From Mactromeris polynyma (taxonomy: Eukaryota > Mollusca > Bivalvia > Venerida > Mactridae): a stretch of DNA of 64,000 nt. Under the pieces are notes generated by a model. That model searched no databases and was not told the origin of the DNA. It saw nothing but the letters and a program-made list of their open reading frames with translations. How positions within the stretch are numbered: position 1 is the stretch's first letter; the number at the start of each line of letters is the position of its first letter. Shown piece after piece: positions 48,876 to 60,200 of this stretch. Position numbers and translations under genes: made by a program. Where the stretch lies: positions 2,549,501-2,613,500 of the forward strand of contig JASFXZ010000020.1 of the NCBI GenBank assembly GCA_032209605.1. Reading direction: 5' to 3'.

Positions 48876-51800
48876 GCCGAAAAAGTTGGAAATATCATAA
48901 TTATTATACCATAATGCACTGCTACACCGTGAGTGCATAGAAACATGGACAAAGAGTACAATTGAAATAAACAATTATAAAGGCAAAAAAAACACATGAA
49001 TGATGGGTAAAATAGGAGTACAGCCTTAATTGAACAGTCAGTGGCTAATACACTGCTGCAGAGTGTAAGGGTGTTAGATGCTTAAATATTTATATGATTC
49101 TGAAAATAAATATCACAAAATGATTAAGATCACTGGGTTTTTGGGGGGGGGGGGTGAATTATTTAGTTTGTGCGTGATTGTTTCTGCAAATTAGATGGTA
49201 TAGTTGTAGTTAAAGGAAGACAAAATTCATTTCGGAAGTATCTTGTTTTCTCATGTGAGTCATTATAACCCAATCTCATAAAATAGAGATCAAATTCCAT
49301 CAAAATCATAAACTCGAGAGCTTTTGTCTCTTAAATCACTGCAAATCATGTAATTTTGAACACAAAACCTGCTATTAAAGTGAAATATGTTTTTTGCGGC
49401 TTGTGTCGTATTCACGTTTTGTGAAAATGGGTAAACAGAGTATTTACATATGGAAAACTCATCTCAGTATTCTTAACCTCAGCATATTCACCAGATTGCA
49501 ATGAATATATGTGCAGCTGATTTATAATCAGTCTATACTTGATTCTGTATGAAGGAAAATGATTATCCAATTCTGGACGAGGGTGTTTTTTGATGATCTT
49601 GTTCAATAAGAGAAGAAAGATGTTTCAAGTAATTACCGTATAATGGAACTGATGTCATTAAATGAAAATGATTAAATAATCAATTTGAGTCTATCATTTT
49701 GATGATGCATTGGAATCATGGTCTGTCTGATTGCTTTTATTTGTATACAGATCAACTAGTTTCACTTTTAACCTTGTAGATATATACAGTTGTCTTGAAT
49801 TAATGAATTTACAGATTGGTGCAAAAAACTGATTTTGGGTATTTGTACTGACAATTTAGCTCATTTTGCTCCCCAAAGGAGAAGAATAATTAGCTGCTAC
49901 TTCATCTATCTGTGTATTAGTATGTGCGTGCGTCTGTGTATTAGTATGTGCGTGCGTCCGTGTATTAGTATGTGCATGCGTCCATCTTGTCCACGCTATT
50001 TCTCAGCGACCACCGACTCTAATTCAATGAAATTTAATGGGAAGCTTCACTACTAAGAGATGCTCATATTGTCTGCATGTTACGGTTAATTTGATGATTT
50101 TTCACATACTTCGGGGAGCATTATCTTTGGTGCTATCTATAGTTTCTTTTTTTGTTCCTCTGTTTTACACAATATGCCTTCCATTAATATTTAGATTTTG
50201 GTGCAACAATGTTGCTACATGTTTTTACAGTAGTTCTGCATCAAACTAAGGATTTGGCTGAATATTTGTTTCTGAATTCGGAGACTGATTTTGCGTACAA
50301 AAACTACAAGCCATCATCTTGCTAAACAATCTTCCAGTAGTATATAGTATTACCATTTTTTTGTTCACAGCAAATAGAAATACCTTGTTAACTCTGAAAA
50401 TTAATAACAACTTGTTGATTTTTAACAAAAAAAGTACGCAAAGACGTTATCCTGTCTTCAATCAGTTTTAATTGAAATCTCTTTGTTCGTGGATATTATG
50501 TTGATTGCCTCTTTTATTACCAAGGTGGGTTATGGGTAATTGAAGACCGAGAGTTTTATGCCATGTCAGTGATTTTTGTACCAATTAAACTGGTATCGCT
50601 GACAATTAGTGTTAAGATATTAATTAAAAATTTATTGTGTTGTTATTTCTGATGTTGTTAGCTTATTATTTGTTAAACTAATTAGCAGATTTGTCTTGTT
50701 GTGATGACTCCTTAGGGATCTATGGTTTATGAATTAAGATTCTTTGCAAGTTGGGAGTCAAAAAGGTGTTTGAATGGTAAAGAATTTGTATACAGTGAGT
50801 TAAGTATTGTTTAAGTCAGGTCTGATAGGTTTAACTTTAAGAGTCGACTCTAAGGTCAAATTGTCACATAACTATGAGGGATCTCTGAATCAGGGGCCAT
50901 TTACATGTCTTGTGATGTTTGTGCCATGTTCTTGTTCCAATAACAAATACTTGGCCTCTCTGTACTAGATAGATTTTGAACTATTGATTGATTAATGAAA
51001 AATGCTTATTATAAATTACAAAATAATTAAATATTCTGTCCAACAAGTTATTGTCACCACAAAAATTAAAAAGCCCAAAATTAAACAGGATTTGTACGAA
51101 AATATCAACATGTAATACAAGACGTGTTCAAAGGTTTGCTTGGCTCGTTAGTGAAAAAAATGATAATTGCTAGATTCGGTCATTTCACCAACTGATTATA
51201 GGTATCATATGTATCTATAACCATGTGGTCCTCAATGACTTGCAATGGACCCCAGTTTTTATTTCATGTTGTTTGACTGATTTATGGCCCCTAAAGTGCT
51301 ATGGTGTGTTCAATTAGGCATGGCAGCTTTACAGGAAAAGCTCCGTAAATGTATATAAAATGGACAAATATTTAGTGCAGTCTCGCCCGGATGGTCAGAG
51401 ACCCAGTTGATTCTATTTCTAAATAATAAGTTTATTTCACCTAAATTCTGCAGTTGGTTAAATTGTTTGAAAATAAATTGAGATATATATTTACCTTGAC
51501 AAATCCATGTTCAGTTATTGCTAAAAACCATTAATATGGGGTAGATTTGTATGCAGAATTCTCAATTATAGCTCAGATAATGGCTATATATATACTTTAT
51601 TGTAGTCATTGACATGTTATGATATTGTGTTAAATGTTGATTAAAACTTTCCAATTTTGGCAGCCACAGGTGACGGTAAAATAAATTGTTCCTAGCATTA
51701 AATAAAAGTTGTGCATTCGTACCCAACACCATAATTACCTGATATTTGTCCCTACTGTTCATACAAACTTTACAACAACATAACACAAATATGTAAAATA

Positions 51801-53312
51801 CTAAGATAACAACATAAATATAACATGATTATACCGATAACAACAGTATGTAGTGAAGAAACAACACAGAGACCAACACCAGCTGATGTTTAATATGAAC
51901 ACACTGATAAGGCTTTCAAGCATTCGGATATGAAAAAAGTGAAATATCCATCTTTTATAAACTTGGCAGATATTTCTGTTGTTTGTCAGATAAAGTCTGT
52001 GAATTTCAGGAATAATCTTTGTTTTGCTAGATTTTTTGCATATGTCTTATGCCTGGGTTGGCACAAAATGCATGATTTATCTGTCTAAGTAATGTATGAT
52101 ATATGCTGGTGCATTTTATTGGCATTGACGGTTTTATTTTGGATGTATTGTTAGCTTTGTTCGAGATTTTGAAATTTATGCCACCGTCGATATTTGTCTT
52201 GCAATTTTTACCGAAACGCGCTTTATCTAATAATATTTTATAAAGATTTAAAAAAAAGAATAGGCCTAAAATGTAGGTTTGGTTATGGTTACCTAGCCGA
52301 TCGTCAGTGTTTTACCCGGACTGAAATTTTGGTATTTTTCTTTAAAAAATGTATCCGAAAATTTTTGTCCGAAATTATGGTCATTATTTGAAAAAAATGC
52401 AAACATTCCTTGCATTCAAGAAATCAATAGAATCAATTGGGAAATAACCCTGGGAATATTCATGACATATTACAAAAAAATCTTTAAACAGTTCTTATTC
52501 TTTTCAGCCTATAGCTTGAGACACAAACGCTTTTAGCCACATAAATGCCACACTCAGTGTTAGACGTTGACTATGAGCATAAATTATATAGTTACCAGGA
52601 ATCTGGGAAAAAACGGCATTTTGTCCAATTACTGGGAAGTGAACTGCACATGATTTTTACTGAAGGGTGCAATGTTCGAAACATCATGATAGCTGCTGGC
52701 AATATTTTATGTATAAATGCTAAAACTATGCATAATTGCTTTGTTCTTGCGACATATTTATGTTCTTTCGTTTCCAGATATTTATTGCATTAATTTCTAA
52801 TTTCAATCTCATTTTTGGGAAATCTGTATAGTCTAATGTCTTTGTCTTTTGAAACCTTTCGTTTGAAGCAAGAAAATGCATATTTTGTCTCAAACGTTGA
52901 AAATCACTTAAATGCCTTTCCTTTTGGTGATAAATTTGCATTTTTGTTGAATTGTTTTATTGGATGGTTTCCTGCATGGCTACAGGAATTCTTTGATTTG
53001 GTAGAAATCTTTCCTAATGCATATCTAAGCATAGTAATAATCAAAAGATGAGTAATGTATCGTAGTAGTTTTTCATCAGATTTAGAAACGTTTTCCATAG
53101 AAAAGCTTTTAAGAGACAATACAAATCGAACTGAGAGGTGTTTGTCGGAAAAAAATATGTTATTGTGTTTTTCCGATGTTTTGCACTTCATGCAATATTT
53201 AGCGGTGCTGAGTGGTACCATGACGTACATCGCAATCGTTACGAGAAGCTTTTAAAGTCACTTAAAACGTGCAAGTAGGGGATACCAATATCTTGAATCA
53301 CTTGTTGTGTAA
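48876..53312. other. Long non-coding stretch
   Basis: Contains G12 at 49143-49154 and a 24-bp, three-copy repeat at 49911-49983 (TGTGTATTAGTATGTGCGTG then CGTC). Opposing open frames at 52726-53255 have no domain. No RYK exon recognised. Confidence 0.5.
49911..49983. repeat. 24-bp tandem repeat, three copies
   Basis: TGTGTATTAGTATGTGCGTG then CGTC, repeated three times with one or two substitutions. Confidence 0.9.
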
Positions 53313-54860
53313 TACAGTGGAACCTCTTCGGACCCCAACACCCTGTGGTCAATGCAAATCTTGGCTCTTGTTGAGAGGTAAGGTTGTAATGCTCCTGAAA
53401 TATTGAATTGGTTGTAAATATTTACTATGGAACAATTTATTACATTGTTTACAAGAGGTTGAGAATTCTAAGCATACTAAATCATGTTGTCTCTACTGTC
53501 TTATTGTTGACAAGAAGTTTATTGCTCAAGAGAGGTTTGCATGCAGAGGTTACATGAGGTTGAGAATTCTAAGCATACTAAATCATGTTGTCTCTACTGT
53601 CTTATTGTTGACAAGAAGTTATTGCTCAAGAGAGGTTTGCATGCAGAGGTTACAAGAGGTTGAGAATTCTAAGCGTACTAAATCATGTTGTCTCTACTGT
53701 CTTATTGTTGACAAGAAGTTATTGCTCAAGAGAGGTTTGCATGCAGAGGTTACAAGAGGTTGAGAATTCTAAGCGTACTAAATCATGTTGTCTCTACTGT
53801 CTTATTGTTGACAAGAAGTTATTGCTCAAGAGAGGTTTGCATGCAGAGGTTACAAGAGGTTGAGAATTCAAAGCGTACTAAATCATGTTGTCTCTACTGT
53901 CTTATTGTTGACAAGAAGTTATTGCTCAAGAGAGGTTTGCATGCAGAGGTTACAAGAGGTTGAGAATTCTAAGCGTACTAAATCATGTGGTCTCTACTGT
54001 CTTATTGTTGACAAGAAGTTATTGCTCAAGAGAGGTTTGCATGCAGAGGTTACAAGAGGTTGAGAATTCTAAGCGTACTAAATCATGTTGTCTCTACTGT
54101 CTTATTGTTGACAAGAAGTTATTGCTCAAGAGAGGTTTGCATGCAGAGGTTACAAGAGGTTGAGAATTCTAAGCGTACTAAATCATGTTGTCTCTACTGT
54201 CTTATTGTTGACAAGAAGTTATTGCTCAAGAGAGGTTTGCATGCAGAGGTTACAAGAGGTTGAGAATTCTAAGCGTACTAAATCATGTTGTCTCTACTGT
54301 CTTATTGTTGACAAGAAGTTATTGCTCAAGAGAGGTTTGCATGCAGAGGTTACAAGAGGTTGAGAATTCTAAGCGTACTAAATCATGTTGTCTCTACTGT
54401 CTTATTGTTGACAAGAAGTTATTGCTCAAGAGAGGTTTGCATGCAGAGGTTACAAGAGGTTGAGAATTCTAAGCGTACTAAATCATGTTGTCTCTACTGT
54501 CTTATTGTTGACAAGAAGTTATTGCTCAAGAGAGGTTTGCATGCAGAGGTTACAAGAGGTTGAGAATTCTAAGCGTACTAAATCAAGTTGTCTCTACTGT
54601 CTTATTGTTGACAAGAAGTTATTGCTCAAGAGAGGTTTGCATGCAGAGGTTACAAGAGGTTGAGAATTCTAAGCGTACTTAATCATGTTGTCTCTTCTGT
54701 CTTATTGTTGACAAGAAGTTATTGCTCAAGAGAGGTTTGCGTGCAGAGGTTACAAGAGGTTGAGAATTCAAAGCATACTAAATCATGTTGTCTCTACTGT
54801 CTTATTGTTGACAAGAAGTTATTGCTCAAGAGAGGTTTGCTTTGCAGAGGTTGAACTGTA
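53313..54860. mobile_element. TA-flanked CAGT element enclosing a 100-bp satellite
   Basis: The left end TACAGTGGAACCTCTTCGG and the right end GCAGAGGTTGAACTGTA are short inverted termini (CAGTGGAACCTCT versus CAGTTCAACCTCT, 11 of 13 matching) flanked by TA at 53313-53314 and 54859-54860. Almost the whole interior is the 100-bp tandem array listed separately. The terminal design resembles the pogo/Tigger-like MITEs at 40260 and 57951. The match is short, so chance is not excluded. Confidence 0.65.
53461..54854. repeat. 100-bp tandem satellite, 14 highly similar copies
   Basis: Unit blocks: GAGAATTCTAAGCGTACTAA, ATCATGTTGTCTCTACTGTC, TTATTGTTGACAAGAAGTTA, TTGCTCAAGAGAGGTTTGCA and TGCAGAGGTTACAAGAGGTT. 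The first unit is 101 bp; the others start every 100 bp from 53562 to 54762. Internal copies are almost identical and edge copies are more diverged, as expected of unequal exchange. The staggered 67-codon open frames are artefacts. Confidence 0.97.
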
Positions 54861-55899
54861 GAACGTAATGAAAATGAACTTTTAAAGCATACTAGAGTAG
54901 GTTGTCACTTAATTAGATTGTTACAAAGAGCATCAATTAGGAAGATCAAATTAAGAACACAAATGCTGTTGAAGAATTAGCAAAAAGTGAACCTGATTAA
55001 TTCTGTTACCAAACGAAACAGTCTTAAAATGCAGATTATGTTTTTCATTGCGAAGAGCCTGGAAGCTGAATGTCGCAGTTGAATGTCGCCGTTTAAATGA
55101 GCAATGACTCAGCTTATGGAGATTCTGTATAAATTCGCTATCATGCATAGCCGGCTTGACGATTTCAGAGAGTTATTAAAGCAATAAAGAAATTAATTGA
55201 ACTAATAGAAAAATAAATGCATTAACTTATTAAACATTTGCTGTGACAGGAAGTAAAATGTTTAAATCTGCATTCTTAACTTAATAATGGTTCTTATTCC
55301 TTAAATCACTTTTCATTGCATTTGGACATTAAGTTTAAGCACTGCAGATATGATTACTCTAATTTTTAGACGTTGTTGAAAGGAAGTAGACAACTTTTAT
55401 TTATAATTGATGAAAATGAGCTCAAAAATCAAATAATATTGAAAATAAAAGCAATTTAATCTAATGAATACAATGACCTTAAAATTGAATGTTGACCCAC
55501 CATTTGAAATCTACTAAATAGTTATATACAATGTACCTACATTAAATTATCTTTCAAGCAGCTGTTACCTTATTTTTGCCATATTTTAGTATTGAAATGA
55601 CTTTCTGTGAATACTTCGTGAATTCGAATAGGGTCTTTATAGACTGTATGTTCAGTATCAAGTTATTGTCTGTTTTTTGGGGGGTTTTGATGAATGATTC
55701 ATGTTTTCATTGGGTTGATTTTTTGTTTTGATTAATATACAAGGAAAACAAAAACACCATTCATATAAAACTTGGTTTGGGTGGACACGTTCTTACTGTG
55801 AGAATTATGACAAGTGGTTACCCTTTAGAATGAAATCAGTTTTTTTATTTTGAATATATTCCAAGTTATAATTATGAAAAGTGTTATTTATCACACATT
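54861..55899. other. Non-coding stretch
   Basis: AT-rich probable intron; no feature recognised. Confidence 0.5.
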
Positions 55900-56022
55900 C
55901 CAGAGTTTGGGGCAAACTTGGTGTAACTCCAGAGTGCGGGGCATACTTGGTGTAACTCCAGAGTTTGGGGCATACTTGGTGTATCTCCAGAGTTTGGGGC
56001 AAACTTGGTGTAACTCGGTGTA
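55900..56022. repeat. 29-bp tandem repeat, about four copies
   Basis: CCAGAGTTTGGGGCAAACTT then GGTGTAACT, starting at 55900, 55929, 55958 and 55987, with a partial GGTGTAA echo at the end. Confidence 0.93.
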
Positions 56023-56171
56023 AGTCAAGAAGAGGGTGTATGTACAAGTATCTTACAGAAGTTTCTTTTAATATCATGTCGTATTTCTATTGCACAAACC
56101 TTGAGAATGGCTGTATGGATTGGTGTTTAAATAAATGCAATTGTTACGTAATGATAATGCACACAGGTTTG

Positions 56172-56247
56172 CCTGCCCGGTTGGCTATGAGTTGGTAGAG
56201 AGCTAGGCTGTCACCCGGAAGATCTGCTGGTTTGATCCCCGGTTGGG
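56172..56247 (+). mobile_element. tRNA-derived SINE head or tRNA pseudogene, GTC-like anticodon loop
   Basis: GCCCGGTTGGCTATGAGTTG then GTAGAGAGCTAGGC forms an acceptor and D-arm-like start. CTGTCAC sits in the anticodon-loop position (GTC, as in tRNA-Asp), and GGTTTGATCCCCGG is a B-box/T-arm-like segment. Stems are imperfect and there is an insertion in the D arm, so a functional tRNA is unlikely. Confidence 0.65.
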
Positions 56248-56450
56248 AGAGGTTTGATTCCCGGGCCCTGAGGGGTTTGATTCCCGGGTGGGAGAGGTTT
56301 GATTCCCGGGTGGGAGAGGTTTGATTCCCGGGTGGGAGAGGTTTGATTCCCGGGCGTGAGAGGTTTGATTCCAGTGTGGGAGAGGTTTGATTCCCGGGTG
56401 GGAGAGGTTTGATTCCCAGCTAGGTGGGAGAGGTTTGATTCCCGGGCGAA
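56229..56450. repeat. 22-bp tandem repeat built on a tRNA B box, 10 copies
   Basis: The unit GGTTTGATTCCCGGGTGGGA plus GA starts at 56229 inside the tRNA-like head and repeats at 56251, 56274, 56296, 56318, 56340, 56362, 56384, 56406 and 56432. Each copy carries a TTTGATTCCCGG core resembling the Pol III B box. Confidence 0.93.
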
Positions 56451-56452
56451 GA

Positions 56453-57950
56453 GGTTACTTTAAGAGTTATAAAAAGTATTAAGTGACAATTTATGACTCA
56501 TACATCACTATGCATTAATATTGCACTAACTGTGCGAGTTTGCTAAAATGATACGTTTTTCGCAGGAATAAATGCGTTACTTCTGCGTTACAAAGTTTGT
56601 GTTTCGGAACCAATCAATCAACAGTAGACAGTTCGTTCAATTGTTAAATGTAAAAGTTTACAGTTGCAGGCCATATCCAGATATTAATCATTTCGGGCCA
56701 AAAAAAAAAAAACATGGCCTCAAGAATGTTGACATTACGGAGCCACAAAAAACTCCACGAAAAACAGATTCAAAGTTACACAATGTCTCTGAAAACTTGA
56801 GTTATAGTTTTATAAAAACACCAGAGTTGTAATAAAACACAAAAAAATGCAATTTCTGACAGGGGAGTTTACAAATCCTTCGTTTTGTAGCATGTTTTAT
56901 GGTTTAAATACATTGTTTAACTAATTTTATGACACTCTGAAGCAAAAATGCATAATTGTGTCACTTTGAAATTAAAATGAAAGCATTAATTGATATTGAT
57001 AGGAACTTTATGATTAGTACTAAATGTTGTTCTATGTGAAAGTTTGAACTTTTTGTGAGAAATTCACAAATTGTGTGGTCTTTAGATTACAAATTATGCA
57101 CAAGAAATTTATCGTGATAAGATTTGTTTCGTTTATATAAAAGTATGCAAAAAGACTCGTAATGGGTGGCAAATGCAGGCAATGCATTATGATATGTAAT
57201 TTAGACTGATTATATTATACTTGGTAATGTATTGGTAAAGAAATGTTAGGAAAATAGCGACAGGACCCAGTTAGAACGCCTTTTAAATTCCTGAGGGATT
57301 TATTTTAACGGATATAATGTTAGATACATAGATAGTCTGACATCAATCATACACCTACACTAACAGTGTTAACAGTTTTTTGTTTTGTAAAATGTTGTTG
57401 TTGTTGTTTTAACAAAACTCTCTGACATATCTACAGTTGGCAAAGATTTTCCCCTGACAAGCTTTCTAAGGTTTTATTTATAATTGGTGAACTTTCCTCA
57501 CGCAAGACGATCAAGTTTCAGTTTCAACTTCCAATTCTTCATAATGCTAGATTAGTAGGCAATTATTGATTTTTTTTCTGATTTTTTTTTAATGTTTTAT
57601 GGGATGCAGTTTGATAAGTAGAACTATAAAATGATTGACAGGAGCTGTTCGACTCGTCTAATTTTGTACAAAATGCTGTGTCAGGTTTTGTTTTCTAGGA
57701 ATCTTTTATGTTAAGTTTAACTTGAATGTTATTCAATGTGTCAGCATTATCTTAATCATTCTTTGGAGCCCTTAACAGCCATTGTTTTATCATTTGTCTG
57801 TATTTTCTTGAGAAAATCTGTGTTGATTAAAAGCCGGAAGCAACTTTTCTTTCAATGATTAATGAAAGAATTTCAATTTGGAAGTTCATGAAATTTTAAT
57901 CAAAAATACTTGGGAATAGATGACTATGAGGCCCTCAACATGTCGTAGTT
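56453..57950. other. Non-coding stretch
   Basis: AT-rich, with an A12 run near 56701. The 86-codon open frame at 56572-56832 is not recognised as a protein. Confidence 0.5.
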
Positions 57951-58286
57951 TACAGTAAAACCTGGCGTAAAACATTCATACACCATGCAGGGGTTCCAGT
58001 AGGGGCTGAATTTCATGGGTCATTTTGATAATTTTTAACTGGACTTTACCATTTTATAGCCAAAATACCTATAATTCAGAGAAAACTTGACCCTTCGGCC
58101 AGAATCCCAAAGGTAAAAAAGTGGCCCTTTTGAAAATCCAGGGGTCAAAGGGTCAACTCAAGGGTAAAATGGAACCCCTGACCATCAATTTTTCTTTCCT
58201 ATTTTAACCGAATAATCAGACCACTTTGTAACTTTAAGAGGCTTTCTTCAAAACCAATGTTGGTCTTATTATTAAGGTTTCACAGT
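57951..58286. mobile_element. TA-flanked CAGT element containing a nested palindromic insertion
   Basis: The left end TACAGTAAAACCTGGCGTAA and the right end TTGGTCTTATTATTAAGGTT plus TCACAG correspond to the termini of the element at 40260 (GGTCTTATTATTTAGG). Between them lies a second inverted-repeat element at 57988-58180, which explains the greater length (about 336 bp against 182 bp). Confidence 0.72.
57988..58180. mobile_element. Nested element with 11-bp CAGGGGTTCCA inverted ends
   Basis: CAGGGGTTCCA at 57988-57998 is exactly reverse-complemented by TGGAACCCCTG at 58170-58180. The interior contains GGGTCAAAGGGTCAAC and TGACCCTTCGGCC-like blocks. Its class is unknown, and no duplication at the borders was identified. 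Confidence 0.65.
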
Positions 58287-58599
58287 TTGTCACTTTGGTT
58301 GTAAAACTAATATATTACATGTGCAGGATACTGGTTACTATAGTAACAAAAGACCCTCATTTCTTTGTTTTCAGACTTTTAAAAATTTCAATGATTTATG
58401 TTATTTTTCATTTCAAAGTCTTGGTAATCTCTTTTTGAAACTTTGGTGAATGGTTGAATTCTTGGAAGGTATCACCTTTGTTGGGGATAATTGTTAATCA
58501 CTTTGTATCTAATAATTCATATCTAGGCTATAGGGTTAATTGTTACTGAAATTTAAGCCCCAGGGAGTGAATTCAACTATTGCCAGAAAGCATTGTGTT

Positions 58600-58895
58600 A
58601 TGTATGAGGGTGGGAGAACTAGTTCAGGGTACCGATGTCATGCTGTGTCAGTAACTGGAAGCAAAGTTTTTGCCATTGTTCGAGATGATGATCGATGATA
58701 AGATATAAAATGAGGGAGTTTTTAGGGGATTGTGCAAATTTTAATTACCACTACAATTTCAGGGTAAGGCTCTCTCTGTCATGCTGCCCGGAGCCGTTTT
58801 ACACCATTGTGCGAGATGGTTACTTGGTTTCAAAATAAGGGAGTTTAAGGGGTTTAGCAGGCTTTTAATCACAGCACGACTACTCCCTGTTGCGT
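58600..58895. repeat. Degenerate direct duplication of about 130-150 bp
   Basis: TGTCATGCTGTGTCAG..CCATTGTTCGAGATG..AAAATGAGGGAGTTTTTAGG in the first half matches TGTCATGCTGCCCGGA..CCATTGTGCGAGATGG..AAAATAAGGGAGTTTAAGG in the second, with substitutions and small gaps. Confidence 0.7.
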
Positions 58896-59698
58896 CCAGA
58901 CTATCTCTGTCTTCATAAATAAGCCAGCTTCCCGAGCCTGCAGATACAAATCATTGGTCACATAGTAACTTTCTTATAGCTCTGTAATTAGTTGCTGTCT
59001 GTTTGGGCAGATTGTTTCCACTGCTCTGTGAGAAAATTTACGGGTTTTTTTCTGAGAAAGAAATTTTTTCACTGCATCTCTGGGATGTGGCCGTGTATTG
59101 CACATTGTAGCATTCCTTGTTTAATGAGAAAATGTCTTTGAAAAGCTCATCAAAAATTATTTACATGTGATAAAGCATGAATGTTTTCTGCAAAAAACAA
59201 CGAATAAAGAAACATCATTTGGTTTTGGTTTTGTTCTCATGTCGTAGTTATCTGTCTGTGAGGTACTTTTTATTATCTCCACGTTGAAGATGCCACAGAG
59301 AATAGATACTCGTACTGACCTACCACACTGTATTTTTGCCTTCCAACTTTTTTCTCATCTTAAACCATCAGAGACTCAAAATCAATATTACAAAACAAAA
59401 AAGATGAGATGAATATTTTCTCAGAAAATTTTCACGAGATCCAAAATGAGATCTGTCTCAAACCCAGGCTCTGATTTAAGCAAAATCTCGTATTGTGCTT
59501 AGATTTCTATTTGAGATGTTGTGAGAGATCAGGCCCAGGCCCAGGCTAAGAATTGTTTTGTGCTAGTGGTAACTGGCTGAGCAGCTTGCCCAGATGGCAT
59601 TAAGTGCTCTAAAAAATTGAGACAAAGCCTGTTTAATTCATTCGAATCATAAAGTTTGTAGCTTTAAACTGCAATCAAAATCAAGAGAAGATGAATCC
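58896..59698. other. Non-coding stretch
   Basis: No exon seen. A CAGGCCCAGGCCCAGGC triplet occurs near 59530. Confidence 0.5.
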
Positions 59699-60195
59699 AG
59701 TGGCTTTGATGCTTCCAGTACTGATTGGTTAGCACTTTGATGCTTCCAGTAGTACTGATTGGTTAGCACTTTGATGCTTCCAGTAGTACTGATTGGTTAG
59801 CACTTTGATGCTTCCAGTGGTACTGATTGGTTAGCACTTTGATGCTTCCAGTAGTACTGATTGGTTAGCACTTTGATGCTTCCAGTAGTACTGATTGGTT
59901 AGCACTTTGATGCTTCCAGTAGTACTGATTGGTTAGCACTTTGATGCTTCCAGTAGTACTGATTGGTTAGCACTTTGATGCTTCCAGTAGTACTGATTGG
60001 TTAGCACTTTGATGCTTCCAGTACTGATTGGTTAGCACTTTGATGCTTCCAGTAGTACTGATTGGCTAGCACTTTGATGCTTCCAGTAGTACTGATTGGG
60101 TAGCACTTTGATGCTTCCAGTAGATTGGATAGCACTTTGATGCTTCCAGTACTGATTGGGTAGCACTTTGATGCTTCCAGTAGATTGGATAGCAC
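59699..60195. repeat. 34-bp tandem satellite, about 15 copies
   Basis: CTTTGATGCTTCCAGTAGTA then CTGATTGGTTAGCA. Some copies lack GTA (31 bp), and the last copies, from about 60115, are shortened to CCAGTAGATTGGATAGCA. The minus-strand open frame over it is an artefact. Confidence 0.95.
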
Positions 60196-60200
60196 TTTTG

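Noticed and set aside
53554..54854. Series of overlapping 67-codon frames with near-identical peptides
   Set aside because: They repeat every 100 bp with the satellite unit and each ends at the same stop; this is repeat periodicity, not a gene family.
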